NCBI GenBank assembly: GCA_037176705.1
Contig: CM073893.1
Coordinates: 18,786,074 to 18,850,073, forward strand
DNA length: 64,000 nucleotides
Direction: 5' to 3'
Origin: Molossus alvarezi
Lineage: Eukaryota; Chordata; Mammalia; Chiroptera; Molossidae
Shown here one piece after another: positions 35,159 to 47,489 of the stretch. A program made the translations under genes and the position numbers. The notes under the pieces were generated by a model. The model had not been told where the DNA came from, did not search any database, and worked only from the letters and a program-made list of their open reading frames with translations. Every line of letters begins with the position of its first letter. Position 1 is the first letter of the stretch.

Positions 35159-35975
35159 ATGGAGTCAAGAAATTTATCAGATAGAAAGTTCAAAGTAACG
35201 GTTATAGAGATGCTCAAGGAATTTAGTGAGAACAACAACAGCATAAAGAAGATATAAAAACCATGAAAGAAATCAGTCAGAAATACAGAATGCCATATCT
35301 GAAATACAGAATACACTGGAAAGCATAGCCAGTAGGCTATATGAAGCAGAGGATGGAATCAGTGAATTAGAAGAAAAAATAGAAAAGGAAAAAAAAAATG
35401 ACTCAATTAGAACAGCAAAACAAAAACAAAACTAAAAAGCAGAATAGTTTAAAAGAACTCTGGGACAATATTAAATGTAACAACATCCACATCATTGGGG
35501 TACTAGAATTACCTGTTTGAAGAAATAATCACAGAAAACTTCCCTGGCCTGGAGAAGGAAAGTGTCACACAAACTCTGGAAGCACAGAGAGTCCCAATCA
35601 AGATGAACACAAAGAGATCCACATCACATCATAATTAAAATGGCCAAGAATAAAGACAAAGAGAGAATTTTAAAGGAAGCAAGAAAGAGTCAGTTACCTA
35701 CAAGGGAGTTCCCATAAGGCTGTCAGCTGATTTCTCACCAGAAATACTTCAGGCCAGAAGGAACTGGCATGAAGTATTCAAAGTAATAAAAAGCAAGAAA
35801 CTGCAACCAAGACTGAACCATCAAGCAAGGCTATCATTTAAAATCAAAAGCTAAATAAAGAGCTGCCCAAACAAAAGAAGACTAAAGGCATTCATTACCA
35901 CTAAACCAGCACTGCAAGAAATGGTAAAGGGACTGGCTTTAAGAAAAAGAAGAAACAGAGAGAGAAGAACACAAG
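35159..35975 (+). pseudogene. L1 ORF1p relic, copy C
   Basis: Begins with ATG 35159 (MESRNLSDRKFKVTVIEMLK), the usual start of older bat L1 ORF1 (compare METSSLPDAQF at 54619). A Glu/Lys-rich coiled coil follows to about 35400, with an A/AAAC-rich stretch that disrupts the frame. The RRM/C-terminal part at about 35540-35850 reads ENFPGLEKESVTQTLEAQR, a PRHHIIK-like region and RLSADFSPEILQARRNWHE. Stops and frameshifts are present. Confidence 0.78.
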
Positions 35976-36251
35976 CATGAAAAAAAAAAAGGAAATAACT
36001 AAGTACCTATCAATAATAACCATAAATGTAAATGGATTAAATGCTCTGATCAAAAGACACAGGGTAGCTGATTAAATAAGAAAACAGGACCCAAATATAT
36101 GTTGTCCACAAGACACTCACCTCAGAACAAAACATACACACAGGTTGAAAGAAGGGATGAAAAAATATATTCCATGCAAATGGAAGCAAACAAAAAACCT
36201 GGGGAAGCAATACTTTTATCTGATAAAATATATTTCAAAACAAAGGCCATA

Positions 36252-36494
36252 GTCCAGCTGGTGTGAATCAGTGGTTGAGTATCGATCCATGCACCAAGAG
36301 GTGGCCGGTTCGATTCCTGGTTAGGACACATGCCCAGGTTGTGGGTCTGGACCCCAGTGGGGGGCATGTAGGAGGAGGTCAAGCGATGTTCTCTCTTATC
36401 AATGTTTCTATCTCTCTTTCCCTCTCCCTTCTTCTCTCTCAAATCAATAAAGGGGGCGGGAAAAAGAAAACAGCATTATTTTAAAAACAACAAC
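36252..36494 (+). mobile_element. Bat tRNA-derived SINE in L1 copy C
   Basis: 'gtccagctggtgtgaatcag' head, 'catgcaccaagaggtggccg', B-box 'ggttcgattcctgg' and 'aaatcaataaag' tail. The exact 13-bp duplication aacaaaggccata is at 36239-36251 and 36495-36507. Confidence 0.92.
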
Positions 36495-39257
36495 AACAAA
36501 GGCCATAAGATGAGACAAAAAAGGTCACTACATTATAATAAAGGTATTGATCCAACAAAAGGATATAACCCTTTTAAACATGTATGCACCCAACACAGAA
36601 GCACCTAAATTTATTAAAAAAAAAAAAAAGACAAAAAGCTTTTGGTAGACTTTAAGGGAGAGACTGATAGCAGCACAGGCATAGTAGGGGACTTTAACAC
36701 CCCACAGTCATCAATGGATAGATCTTCCAGATATAAAATCAACAACGAAACAGTGATCTTAAATGGACACACTGGATCAGATGGATTTAACTGATATTTA
36801 CAGGCCTACCTCAAGAAGCAAGAAAAATCTCTAGTAAACAATCTAACCCAACACCTAAAATAACTGAAGAAAGAATGGCATAAAAAGCCCAGAGTAAGTA
36901 AAAGGAAGGAAATAATAAAGATCCAAGGAGAAATAAATGACACAGAAACAAACAATACAAAAGATCAATGAAACCAAAAGCTGGTTCTATGAAAGGATCA
37001 ACAAGATTGATGAACCTTTAACCAGAGTCATCAAGAAACAAAGAGAAAAGACCCAAATACATAAAATCAGAAATGAAAGAGGGAAGGTAACAAGAGGTAT
37101 CACAGAAAAACAAAAGACTTCAAGGAAATATTACGGACAATTATAGGCCAACAAAATAAGACAACCTGGGTGAAATGGACAAATTCCTAGAAACATACAA
37201 TCTTACAAAACTGAATAAGGAAGAAGCAGAATACCCAAATAGACAAATAACTACAAAAATTGAAGCAGTAATAAAAAAAACACCCAGCAAACAAAAGTCC
37301 TGGACACGATGGCTTCACAGATGAATTTTACCAAACATTCATAGAAGAACTAACACCTATCCTCTTCAAACTATTCCAAAAAACTCAAGAGGAGGGAAGA
37401 CTTTCAAAAAAAGTCTTTTTACAAGGCCAACATTATCCTAATACCAAAAATCAGATAAAGGCACTAAAAAGAAAGAAAATTATAGGCCAATATCCATCAT
37501 GAACATAGATGCTAAAATCCTCAACAAAATATTAGCAAATCTGATCCAGCAATACATTAGAAATATCATACATGATGACCAAGTGGGATTTATTCTGAGG
37601 ATACAAGGCTGGTACCATATTTGGAAATCAATAAATGTGATACATCACAAACAAAATGAAAGCTAAAAATCACATGGTCATATCAATAGATTCAGAAAAA
37701 GCATTCAATAAAATCCAGCATCCATTTATGAGAAATGCAAAGTGGGAATAGAGGGATCATATCGCAACATAACAAAGGCCATATATGAAAAACCTAGAGC
37801 CCACATCATATTCAATGGGAAAAACTAAAAGCATGTTCCTTACAATCAGGAAACAAGACAGGGATGTACGTTTTCACCACTCTTATTCAATACAGTACTG
37901 TAAGTTCTAGCCATAGCAAGAAGAATAGGCATCCAAATTGGAAAGGAGGAAATAGAACTCATTATTTGCAGATGACATGATGTTGTATATAGAAAACCTA
38001 AAAGACTCCACACCAAACAACTACTAGATCTAATAAATGAATTCAGCAAAGCTTCAGAATACAAAATCAGTTTCAATAAATCGATGGCATTTTTATACAC
38101 CAATAATGAAGTATCAGAAAGAAAAACTAAGAAAAGAATCCCATTTCCTAATGCAACCAACAAAATAGGTACCTAGGAATAAACTTAACTAAGGAGGAAA
38201 AAGACTTATACTTAAAAAACTAGAATGACAATGAAGAAAAGAAGTTAAGAAAGATACAAAATAAGTGGAAATAAGTGGATCCATCTTCATGAATCAGAAG
38301 AATTAACATCATTAAAATGTCGTACTACCCAAAGTAATCTACATATTAAACACAATTCCTATTAAAATACCAATGATATATTTCACAGATCTAGAATAAA
38401 TATTCCAAAAATTTATATAGAACCAAAAAAAGACCCTGAAAAGAAGCAACAATCTTGAGAAAGAAGAACAAAGTTGGAGGGATCATAATACCATATATCA
38501 AATTATACTACAAGGCCACTGTAATCAAAAAGGCCTGGTAGTGGCATAAGGATAGGCACATAGACCAATGGAATTCAACAGAAAGCCCAGATATCAATCC
38601 ATACCTTTATGGTCAAGTAATAGTTGACAAAGGAGGCAAGAGCAAACAATGGCATAAAGACAGCCTCTTCAACAAATGGAAAAAGTGAACAAATATGTGC
38701 AAAAAAATAAATAAATAAATAAAACTAGACCATCGACTTACACCATACACAAGAAAAAACTCAAAATGGATAAATCACTTAAATGTAAGTTGCAAAACCA
38801 AAAAATCCTAGAAGAAAACGTAGGCAGTAAATATGAGACATCTCTCACAGTAGTATTTCTACTAATGTCTCTGAAGGCAAGAGAAACTCAGGAAAAGATA
38901 AACAAATGGGACTACATCAAATTAAAAAGCTTCTGCACAGCAAAAGAAACCATCAACAAAGTGAAAAGAGAACCCACTGAATGGGAGAACATATTCACCA
39001 ATAATACATCTGATAAGGGGTAAATTTCCAAAATATATAAAGAACTTATACAGCTCAACACCAGGAAGACAAACAATCCAATTAAAAAAAGAGCCAAAGA
39101 ACTGAATAGGCAATTTTCCAAAAAAGGACATACAGATGGCCACTAGACATATGAAAAAATGCTCAAGGTCACTGTTCATTAGAGAGATGCAAATTAAAAT
39201 TAGTGAGGTATCACGTCACACCTGTCAGAATGGCTACTACCAAAAAATCAACAAACA

Positions 39258-39454
39258 GCCCAGCCGGTGTGGTTCAGTGGTTGAACATCGACCAAGATGC
39301 TGCTGGTTCGATTCCCGGTCAGGATGCATGCCCAGGTTGTGGGCCAGATTCCCAGTAGGAGGTGGCGCATTGATGTCTCTCTCATTGATATTTTTATCTC
39401 TCTCTCCCTCTCACTTCCTCTCTCTCTAAAATCAATAATGAAAAAAATTTTTTT
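39258..39454 (+). mobile_element. Bat tRNA-derived SINE in L1 copy C
   Basis: 'gcccagccggtgtggttcag' head, B-box 'ggttcgattcccgg' and 'aaaatcaataatg' tail. The exact 13-bp duplication aaatcaacaaaca is at 39245-39257 and 39455-39467. Confidence 0.92.
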
Positions 39455-39760
39455 AAATCAACAAACAAGAAGTGCTGGTGAGGATGCGTAGGAAAGGGAA
39501 CCCTAATGCACTGTTGGTGGGAATGCAGACTGGTGCAGCCACTGTGGAAAACAGTACAGTTTCCTTAAAAAATTAAAAATGGAACTGCCTTCTGACCCAG
39601 TGATCCCACTTCTGGGAATATATCCTAAGTATCCTGAAACTCCAATCAGAGAGAATATATGCACCCCTACATTCATAGCAGCAGCACTATTTATAACAGC
39701 CAAGATCTGGAAACAGCACAAGTGCTCATCAGTAGATGAGTGGATTAAAAAGCCATGGTA

Positions 39761-39992
39761 GCCCTGGCCAGTTTGGCTCAGCAGTTAGAGAGTCAGCCTG
39801 CAGTCCAGAGAGACCTAGGTTCAGTTCCCCCTAAGGGCACGTACCTCGGTTGCAGTTTGTCCCCAGCCCTGGTTGGGTCGTGCAGGAGGCAGCCACTCAA
39901 TGTGTCTCTTTCACGCCGATGTCTCTCTCTCTCTCTCTCCTCTCTCTGAACAAAAAATGGAAAAATGTCCTCAGGTGAGAATAAAAAATAAA
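39761..39992 (+). mobile_element. Young VES-type SINE in L1 copy C
   Basis: 'gccctggccagtttggctca' head, 'agagagacctaggttcagtt' and 'atggaaaaatgtcctcagg' tail. The 14-bp duplication is at 39747-39760 (aaaaagccatggta) and 39993-40006 with one mismatch. Confidence 0.92.
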
Positions 39993-40435
39993 AAAAAGCC
40001 AGGGTACATTTACACATGGAATACTACACAGCTGTAAAAAAGATGGAACTTTTACCCTTGCATCAACATGATTAGACCTGGAGAATATCATGCTAAGTAA
40101 AATTAAGTCAGTCAGAGAAAGACAAATACAACATGATCTCACTAATATGTGGTATATAACAAACAAAATAAACTGACAAACAAAATGGTATCAGAAGCAT
40201 GAATACATGGAATAGACCGGTGGGTGCCAGAGGGGAGGGAGGTGGGAGTTACTGGATAAAGTGGAAGGTATTAGCTAAAGAACATACATGCACATCCTGC
40301 GGACATAAAGGCCATGGGTGAAGGCCAAGGGAGGAGGAGGCAGGGGTAGGTGGATTACATAGGCAAATGGGCTGGGGGGAGGGGTTAATGGAGGAAGTCT
40401 GCAATAATGTCAACATTAAAAATTTTCAATTAAAA

Positions 40436-41332
40436 AAAGTTCATGAAGACAGAAGTTATATATGGACATAGTGTTTTGTTTCTCTTGAATATATACCTAG
40501 GAGAATTGCTGGGTCATATGTTAACTGTATGTACCCTTATATTTTATTGTAAGAGTTTTATAGTTAAGCTCTTATTTCAGGTCTTTGATTCATTTTGCAA
40601 TGATTTTTGTATATTGTTTGAGGTAGAAATTCAACTTCATGCTTTTGCATGTGGATATCCAGCTGTCTCAGCATCATTTGTGGAAAATACTTTTCTGTTC
40701 TCATTGAATCATTTTGGCATCTTTGTCAAAAGTCAACTAACCATAAATGTAAGGATTTGTTTCAGGATTCAAAATTCTTTTCCATTGATCTATATATGTC
40801 TATCCTTGTGTCAATACCACACTGTCTTGATTACTGTAACTTTATAACAAGTTTTGAAATGATAAAATGTTGAGTTTTTCAACTTTGTTCTTTTTCAAAA
40901 CTGTTTTAGCTATTCTGGCTCCTTAGCATTTCCATATAAATTTTAGGATCTACCTGTCAATTTCCACAAATAATTCAGCTGGGATTTTGGTAAGTGAAGT
41001 GTTAATCTGTATAATTTAGAAAGTACTGCTGTCTAAACAGTATTAAGTCTTTTGATCTAAGATCAGGGGTGTCTTTCCATTTATTTAGGTCTTTCCTTTA
41101 ACAGTGTATACACTGTTAAGTCTTGTACTACTTTTGTTAAAATTTCTTCCTATTTTATTCTTTATGGTACTACTGTAAATGAAAATGTTTTCTTAATTTC
41201 ATTTTCAGATTGTTCATTGCTAATACAGAAATACAATAGCTTTTTCTATATTGAACTTGTTTTCTACAACCCTGCTGAACTCATTTATTAGTTCTAATAG
41301 GTTTTTGATTTTTTAGTGGCTTCTTCAGAAAG
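40436..41332 (-). mobile_element. Old L1 fragment on the far side of copy C
   Basis: Reverse complement of ORF2: 'acctaggagaattgctgggt' at about 40497, then 'cttttgcatgtggatatcca', 'tttccattgatctatatatg' and 'tttctacaaccctgctgaac'. It repeats a ~50-bp part already present at 33148-33195, so it is a second L1 fragment or a rearranged copy, not a simple continuation of 32791-33400. A SINE interrupts it at 41333. Confidence 0.72.
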
Positions 41333-41568
41333 TTTTTTTTTTTAATTGTCACCCGAGGATATTTTTCTGTTTATCTTCTGATAGAGTGGGAGGGAGACAG
41401 AGAGAAACATCAATGTGAAAGAGACACATCAACTGGTTGCCTCCTACATGGCCCCAACCAGGGCCGGGGATGAACCACAACCTAGGTATGTGCCCTTGAC
41501 CGGAATCAAACCCGCGACTCCTTGGTCTGTGGGCTGACGCTCTAACCGCTGAGCCAAACCAGCCGGGG
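41333..41568 (-). mobile_element. VES-type SINE
   Basis: Minus-strand head 'agccccggctggtttggctc' at 41568, intact B-box region and 'aaaaatatcctcgggtga' tail near 41355. Flanks 'cttcagaaagtttt' / 'cttcaggattttc' are an approximate target duplication. Confidence 0.9.
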
Positions 41569-41714
41569 CTTCAGGATTTTCTGTTTACAAAATTATGTCA
41601 TCTGAGAAAAGACAGTTTTATTCCTTTTCTAACCCAAATGCCTTTAATTCATTTACATGTTTATTTGCCCTGGCTTGAACATTCAGTATAATGTTGAATA
41701 GAAGTAGTGAGAGC
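41569..41714 (-). mobile_element. Old L1 fragment, continuation
   Basis: 'aaattatgtcatctgagaaa' and 'aacattcagtataatgttga' continue the reverse-complement ORF2 (reverse-transcriptase region) after the SINE. Confidence 0.6.
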
Positions 41715-41815
41715 ACCCTGACCAGTTGCTCAGTGGTTAGCACAGACCAAAGAGTCACAGTCAAGGACATGTACTTCAGTTGCAGTTCGGTTGGTTCCTG
41801 GCCCCGAAAACTGTT
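41715..41815 (+). mobile_element. VES-type SINE fragment, degraded
   Basis: 'caccctgaccagttgctcag', 'aaggacatgtacttcagttg' and 'cctggcccc' give the SINE head and middle only. The rest has been lost or never copied. Confidence 0.7.
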
Positions 41816-41994
41816 TAAAATACTTAAGTAAATATCAATGGTGGCAATACAACATTTTTTTCTAAAACTTTTGAGGAAGGGGGAAAATATGAACTACTGC
41901 TATTTAAAAATGAGTATTCAAGAAAACAACAGGTGAAGTGGCTAATTATGAAGTCATCCAAACCAATTTTCAAGATTGTATCATACAAAAGATG

Positions 41995-42240
41995 ACTTTC
42001 CTGTCCTGGTCACTATGGCACAGTGGTTGGAGCATCAGCCTTCGGACCAAAGATATTTGGGTTCGATTCCTGTCAAAGGCACATACCTCATTTGTGGTTC
42101 GGTTCCCAGCACTGGTCGGGGTAATGGGGAAGGTAACCAATACATGGGTCTTTCTCACATCAATGTTTTTTTTTTCTCTCTCTCTCCCTCACATTCTATC
42201 TGAAGATAAATGGAAAAATATCCTCAGGTGAGGATTTAAA
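41995..42240 (+). mobile_element. VES-type SINE, diverged
   Basis: Head 'ctgtcctggtcactatggca', B-box 'gggttcgattcctg', and tail 'aatatcctcaggtgagga'. Flanking 'aaaagatga' and 'aaagagatga' may be the target duplication. Confidence 0.88.
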
Positions 42241-42458
42241 AAAAGAGATGAATCTCCCCATGTCCTTCACCAAAAAACAAAACAAAAACCAATAAAACTT
42301 GAGAAATGTTCTTGTATATGCATTTTTATTCACAAAAGAGGTACAGACATTCACTCTAAACTTCAAAAGACCATGGAAAAAAGCATCCTTGTAAGAAGCC
42401 TCCTTTTCATTTAATATCTATTAGATATTAATTAGATATAATCAGATTCACATTTTAA

Positions 42459-42673
42459 TTAATTTTATTTTTTCTTTATTGATTTTAGAGAGAGAAGAAG
42501 GGAGGAGAAAGAGCTAGGAACATCGATCAGAGAGAACAACCATTGGCTGCCTCCTGCATGTCCCCTACTGGAGATCAGGCCCACAACCTAAGCATGTGCC
42601 CTGGCCTGGAATCAAACCAGGGATGTCTTGGTGCATGGGTCAATGCTCAACCACTGAGCCACACTGGCTGGGC
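42459..42673 (-). mobile_element. Bat tRNA-derived SINE ('gattttagag' tail type)
   Basis: Minus-strand head 'gcccagccagtgtggctcag' at about 42673, tail 'ttctttattgattttagag' near 42475. The duplication agattcacattttaa is at 42444-42458 and 42675-42689. Confidence 0.93.
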
Positions 42674-42764
42674 CAGATTCACATTTTAAATGTTCAGTAT
42701 TTTGTAGATAATTTTCAGTAGAATGCATTTCCCTATTTACTCAGTGCTGCTTACAAATTATACT

Positions 42765-45010
42765 TTTTTGTTGTTACAGATGTTTCTCCTTTTCCCCCCA
42801 CTGACATCCTCCCCCAATCCTGCCTACCTCGCCCCCAGCACTGTTGTCTACATCCATGTTTATGCATACATGCATATAAGTTTTGTGGTTTATCTCTCCC
42901 TGCCCTACGTCCCCTTCTTCTGAGGTTTGTCAGTCTGTACCCAACTTCTATGTCTCTGGATCTACTTTGTTTATCAGCTTGTTTTATTCATTGTATTCCA
43001 CAAATAAGTGAGATCATGTGATATTTGTCTTTTTCAGATTGGCTTGTTTCACTTAGGATAATACTCTCAGGTCCCTCCACATCGTCTGAAAGGATAAGAG
43101 ATCTTTCTTCCTTATAGTTGCATAGTATTCCAGTGTGTAATTATACCACAGCTTTTTTATCCACTCATCTATTGATGGACACGTGGGCTGTTCCAGATCT
43201 TGGCAATTTTAAATAGTGCTGCTATAAACATAGGGGTACATATATTCTTTCTGATTGGTGTTTCAGGCTTCTTAGGGTATAATCCTAGAAGTAGATCACT
43301 GGGTCAAATGGCAGTTCAATTTTTAATTTTTTGCGGTAACACCATAGTGTTTTCCATAGTGGCTGCACCAGTCTGCATTCCCACCAGCAGTGTACTAGAG
43401 TTCCCTTTTTTCCACACCCTCACTAGCACTTGTTCTTTGATGATTTGTTGATGACAGCTATTCTGGCAGGTGTGAGGTGATACCTCATAGGCATTTTAAT
43501 TTGCATCTCTCTGATGATTAGTAATGTTGAGCATTTTCTCATATGTCTCTTAGCCATTTGTATGTCCTGTTTGGAGAGGTGTCTATTTAGTTCCTCTGCC
43601 CATTTTTTAATTGGGTTGTCTTCTTTTGTTGAGTTGTATTAGTATTCTATATATTTTGGAAATTAACCTCTTATTTGATGTATCATTGGCAATTATGCTC
43701 TCCCATATAGTGGGTTCCCTTTCCATTTTGATGATTGTTTCTTTTGCTGTGCAGAAGCTTTTTAGTTTGATGTAGTCTCGTGTTCATTTTTTCCTTTGTT
43801 TCTCCTGCCTTAGGTGTTGTATCAGTGAAAATTCTGTTGAGTGTGATGTCTGAAGTTTTGTTGCCTACATTTTCTTCTAGGATTTTTATGGATTCATGGG
43901 TTACATTTAAGCCTTTTATCCATTTTGAGTTTGTTCTTGTGTATGGTGTAAGTTGGTGGTCTAGCTTCATTTTTTTTTGCAAACAGCTGTCCAATTTTCC
44001 CAATACCATTTATTGAAGAGACTGTCTTGACTCCACTGTATGCTCTTGCCACCTCTGTCAAATATTAATTGAGCACTTGAGGACAGCACTGAATATATGG
44101 ATTGCTTTGGGTAGTATGGATATTTTAATGATGTTCATTCTTCCAATCCATGCACAAGGTATATGCTTCCACTTTTTAATATCTTCCTCTCTTTCTTTTT
44201 TTAATGACCTATATTTTTCTGCAAATAGGTCCCTTACTTCTTTGTTTAAGTTTATTTATAAGTATCTTAATTTTTTTGCCCCAATAGTAAATGAGATTGT
44301 TCTTTTTAGTTTCTCTTTCTGTGAGTTCATTGTTGCTGTATAAGAATACCTTCGATTTCTTGACGTGAATTTTGTATCCTGCTACTTTGCTAAATTCATT
44401 TATTAGCTGTAGTAGATTTTTGATGGAGTCGTTAGAGTTTTCTATATACAGTGTCATGTCATTTCTATATATAGTTTCACTTCCTCCTTTCCAATTTGGA
44501 TCCCTTTTATGTTTTCTTCATGTCTAGTTGCTGTGGCTAAGACTTCCAGTACTATGTTAAATAAGAGTGGGAAAAGTGGGCATCCCTTTCTTGTTCCTTT
44601 TTTTGGGAGAAATTCTTTGAGTTTTTGCCTACTGAGTATGATTTGGCTGTAGGTTTTTCATATATGGCCTTTATTATGTCAAGATATGATCCCTCTATTC
44701 CCACATTGCGGAGTGTTTTTATCAGAAATCAGAGCTGGATTTTGTTGAATGCTTTTTCAGCATCTATTGATAAGATCATATGGTTTTTATCTTTCATTTT
44801 GTTTATGTGGTGTATCACATTTATTGATTTGTGAATAATGTACCATCCGTGCATCCCCGGGGTGATTCCCATTTGGTCATGATGAATAATTTTTTCAATG
44901 TATTGCTGGATCTGATTTGCTAATATTTTATTAAGGATTTTGGCATCCGTTTTCATCAGGGATATTGGCCTGCACTTTTCTTTCTTTGTAGTGTTCTTAT
45001 CTGGTTTTAA
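42765..45010 (-). mobile_element. L1 copy D, 5'-truncated (~2.25 kb)
   Basis: Minus-strand element ending in the L1 3'UTR at about 42775 (tail motif 'aacatctgtaacaac'-like) and starting within the reverse-transcriptase region near 45010. It is related to the A/B subfamily by its 3'UTR ('aaacttatatgcatgtatgc'). Its truncated 5' end abuts the truncated 5' end of copy E, which runs the other way. Confidence 0.85.
43300..45010 (-). pseudogene. L1 ORF2p C-terminal relic, copy D
   Basis: On the minus strand, 45010-44729 reads '[18 protein letters not shown]' and '[18 protein letters not shown]', which are reverse-transcriptase motifs. The FADD position at about 44460-44475 falls in a disrupted stretch ('atatatagaaatgacatgac'), so the catalytic box is lost. 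Downstream, 44009-43683 contains '[20 protein letters not shown]' and '[20 protein letters not shown]'. It is broken by several stops. Confidence 0.8.
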
Positions 45011-45011
45011 A

Positions 45012-47478
45012 GATGTGCTTATAAAAATCCTCGAAATTATTAGCAAACTAAATGCAGCAATATATTAGAAAGATCATACATCATGATCAAGTGAGATTTA
45101 TTCCTGGGATTCAAGGATGGTTCAAATATATACAAATCACTTAATGTGATACACCACATAAACAAAATGAAGGAGAAAAACCATACAGTCATATCAATAG
45201 ATGTAGAAAAGAGCATTTGAGAAAACTCAGAACCCATTTATGATCAAAATGCTCAGCAAAGTTGAAATAGAGAGAACTACGTCATCATAATAAAGGCCAC
45301 AGGTGACAAATCCAAAGCTAACATCATAATGGTGAAAAGCTAAAGGCGTTTTTTGAAGATCAGGAACAGAGAGGGCTGTCCACTTTCACCACTTTCAATC
45401 AGCATAGTATTAAAAGTCCTAGCCATAGTTATGAGAAAAGAAGAAGAAATAAAAGGCATATGAATTGGAAGAGAAGTAAAATTGTCATTATATGTAGATG
45501 ACATATACTATATGTAGCGAGAACCCTCAAGATTCCACCAAAAACCTAATAGAACTGATAAATGAAGTTGGTAAAGGAGCAGGATACAAAATTAATATTC
45601 AGAACTTGGTTGTATTTTTATACACCAATATCAAACTCTCAGAAAGATAAATTAAGAAAAAAAAATCCCGCCCTGGCCAGTTTGGCTCAGAAGTTAGAGC
45701 GTTGGCCTGCGGTCCAGAGAGACCCAGGTTTGGTTTCCGCTAAGGGCACGTACCTCGGTTGCAATTTGTCCCCGGCCCTGGTTGGGTCGTGCAGGTGGCA
45801 GCCACTCGATGTGTCCCTTTCACATCGATGTTTTTTTTTTTTCTCTCTCTCTCCCTCCCTCCTACTCTATCTGAAAAAAAAAAAATGTCCTCCAGTGGGG
45901 ATAAAAAAAAAAAAAAAGAAAGAAAGAAAAAGAAAAAAAAATCCCAATTACAAATGCATCAAAAAATAAAACTAAAAATATATTTAACCAATGAGGTAAA
46001 AGACCTGTACTTAAAAAACTTATAAGACACTGAAGAAGATACAAACAAATGGAAACATATACCATGTTCGTGGATAGGAAAAATTAACATCAATAAAATG
46101 TCCATATTACTCAAAGCTATCTATAGATTCAACGCAATCCCTATCAAAATATCAATGGTGTTTCTCACAGAACTAGAACATTTTATTCCTAAAACTTATA
46201 TAGAACCACAAAAAGACGCCAAATAGCCAAAGAAATCTTGAGAAAGTTGGAGGTGTGACAATACCTGATGTTAAACTATACTACAAGCCATAGTAATCAA
46301 AACAGCATAGTATTGTTATTAAAACAGATACATAGGTTAATGAAATAGAATAAAAAGCCCAAAAATAAACCCATTACTATATAGTGTATTACTCTGTGAC
46401 AAAAGAGGCAAGAATATACAATGGGGTAAAGACAGTCTCTTCAATAAATGGTTTGGGAAAACTGGACAGATACATGCAAAAACACAAAACTAAACCACGT
46501 TCTTTTACCATAAAGAAGAATAAACTCAAAATGGAGTAAAGACTTAAATGTAACATCCCAAACTATAAAATTCCTAGAAGAACATATAGGCAATAAACTC
46601 TTTACTACTGCTCTTAGTAATACTTTTTGGGATATGTCTCCTTGGGCAAGGAAACAAAAGAAAAAATAAACAAATAGGACTACATAAACTAAAAAGTTTT
46701 TGTACAGCACAGGAAATCAACAAAACAAAAAGCAACCTACTGAATGGCATAAGATATTTGCCAATGATACATCTCATAAGGAGTTAATATCCAAAATATA
46801 TAAAAACTCATAAAACTTCACACCAAAAAATATCTGATTAAAAAATGGGCAGAGGACCTGAATAAATAGATCTTCTCCAAAGAGGACATACAGATGGCCA
46901 ACAGACATTTGAAAACATGTTCAAGGTCACTAATCATCAGAGAAATGCAAATTAAAACCACAATGAGATATCAGCTTACACATGTCGGAATGGTTATCAT
47001 AAAAGAATCAATAAGAAGTCTTGGTGAAGAGGTGAAGAAAAGGAAACTCTTGTACCCTGTTGGTGGGATTACAAATTGGTGCAGCCACTATGGAAAACAG
47101 TATGTAGGTTTCTCAAGAAATTGAAAACTGAACTGCCATATGACTCAGCAATCTCACTTCTGGGTATTTGTCCACAGAAATCCAAAACAGTAATTCCAAA
47201 AGATAAATGTATCCCTATGATCATCACAGCATTATTTACAATAGCCAAGGCATGATAGCAACCTAAGTGTACATCCACAGATGACGGATAAAGAAATGGT
47301 ACATATATACAATGGGATTATTACTCAGTATATTACTCAGTCATAAAAATAAGAATGAAATCTTTTGATGGACCTAGAGGATATTATGCTCAATGAAATA
47401 AGCCAAATAGAGAAAAAAAAATACAGTATGATATCACTTGTATGGGAATGTAAAATACAAAATGAACAACCAACCCAA
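45012..47478 (+). mobile_element. Old L1 copy E, 5'-truncated, carrying a SINE
   Basis: Starts in the reverse-transcriptase region ('aaaatcctcgaaattattag'), runs through the ORF2 C-terminus ('[20 protein letters not shown]' at 46894) and an L1 3' end at about 47470. A SINE splits it at 45670-45929. ORF2 is a relic: the RT box near 45485-45505 reads with a Tyr-Val-Asp-like 'YVDD' followed by a frameshift. It lies head to head with copy D. Confidence 0.8.
45670..45929 (+). mobile_element. Young VES-type SINE in L1 copy E
   Basis: 'gccctggccagtttggctca' head, 'gcctgcggtccagagagacc' and 'cactcgatgtgtccctttca' are present. A 16-bp exact duplication (aag, nine A, tccc) lies at 45654-45669 and 45930-45945. 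Confidence 0.93.
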
Positions 47479-47489
47479 ACAAAGACACC

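Larger units (their letters stand above)
35985..40130 (+). pseudogene. L1 ORF2p relic, copy C
   Basis: Starts near 35990 with YLSIITINVNGLNALIKRHR (endonuclease start), then a SINE at 36252. Later come a 'VGDFNTPQSSMDRSS' region at 36688-36730, '[19 protein letters not shown]' at 37081, the reverse-transcriptase LFADDMM box near 37963-37983 (FADD intact) and C-terminal 'AKETINKVKREPTEWENIF' at 38937. There are many frameshifts, and two more SINEs interrupt the C-terminal region. Confidence 0.82.
33401..40435 (+). mobile_element. L1 copy C, near full length, carrying three SINEs
   Basis: It has a 5'UTR of ~1.7 kb (33401-35158) containing a CA microsatellite, an ORF1 relic, an ORF2 relic and a 3'UTR ending 'gtcaacattaaaaattttca' near 40430. 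The SINEs at 36252-36494, 39258-39454 and 39761-39992 are later insertions with their own duplications. It is more diverged than copies A and B. I could not find its target duplication; the flanks are old minus-strand L1. Confidence 0.82.
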
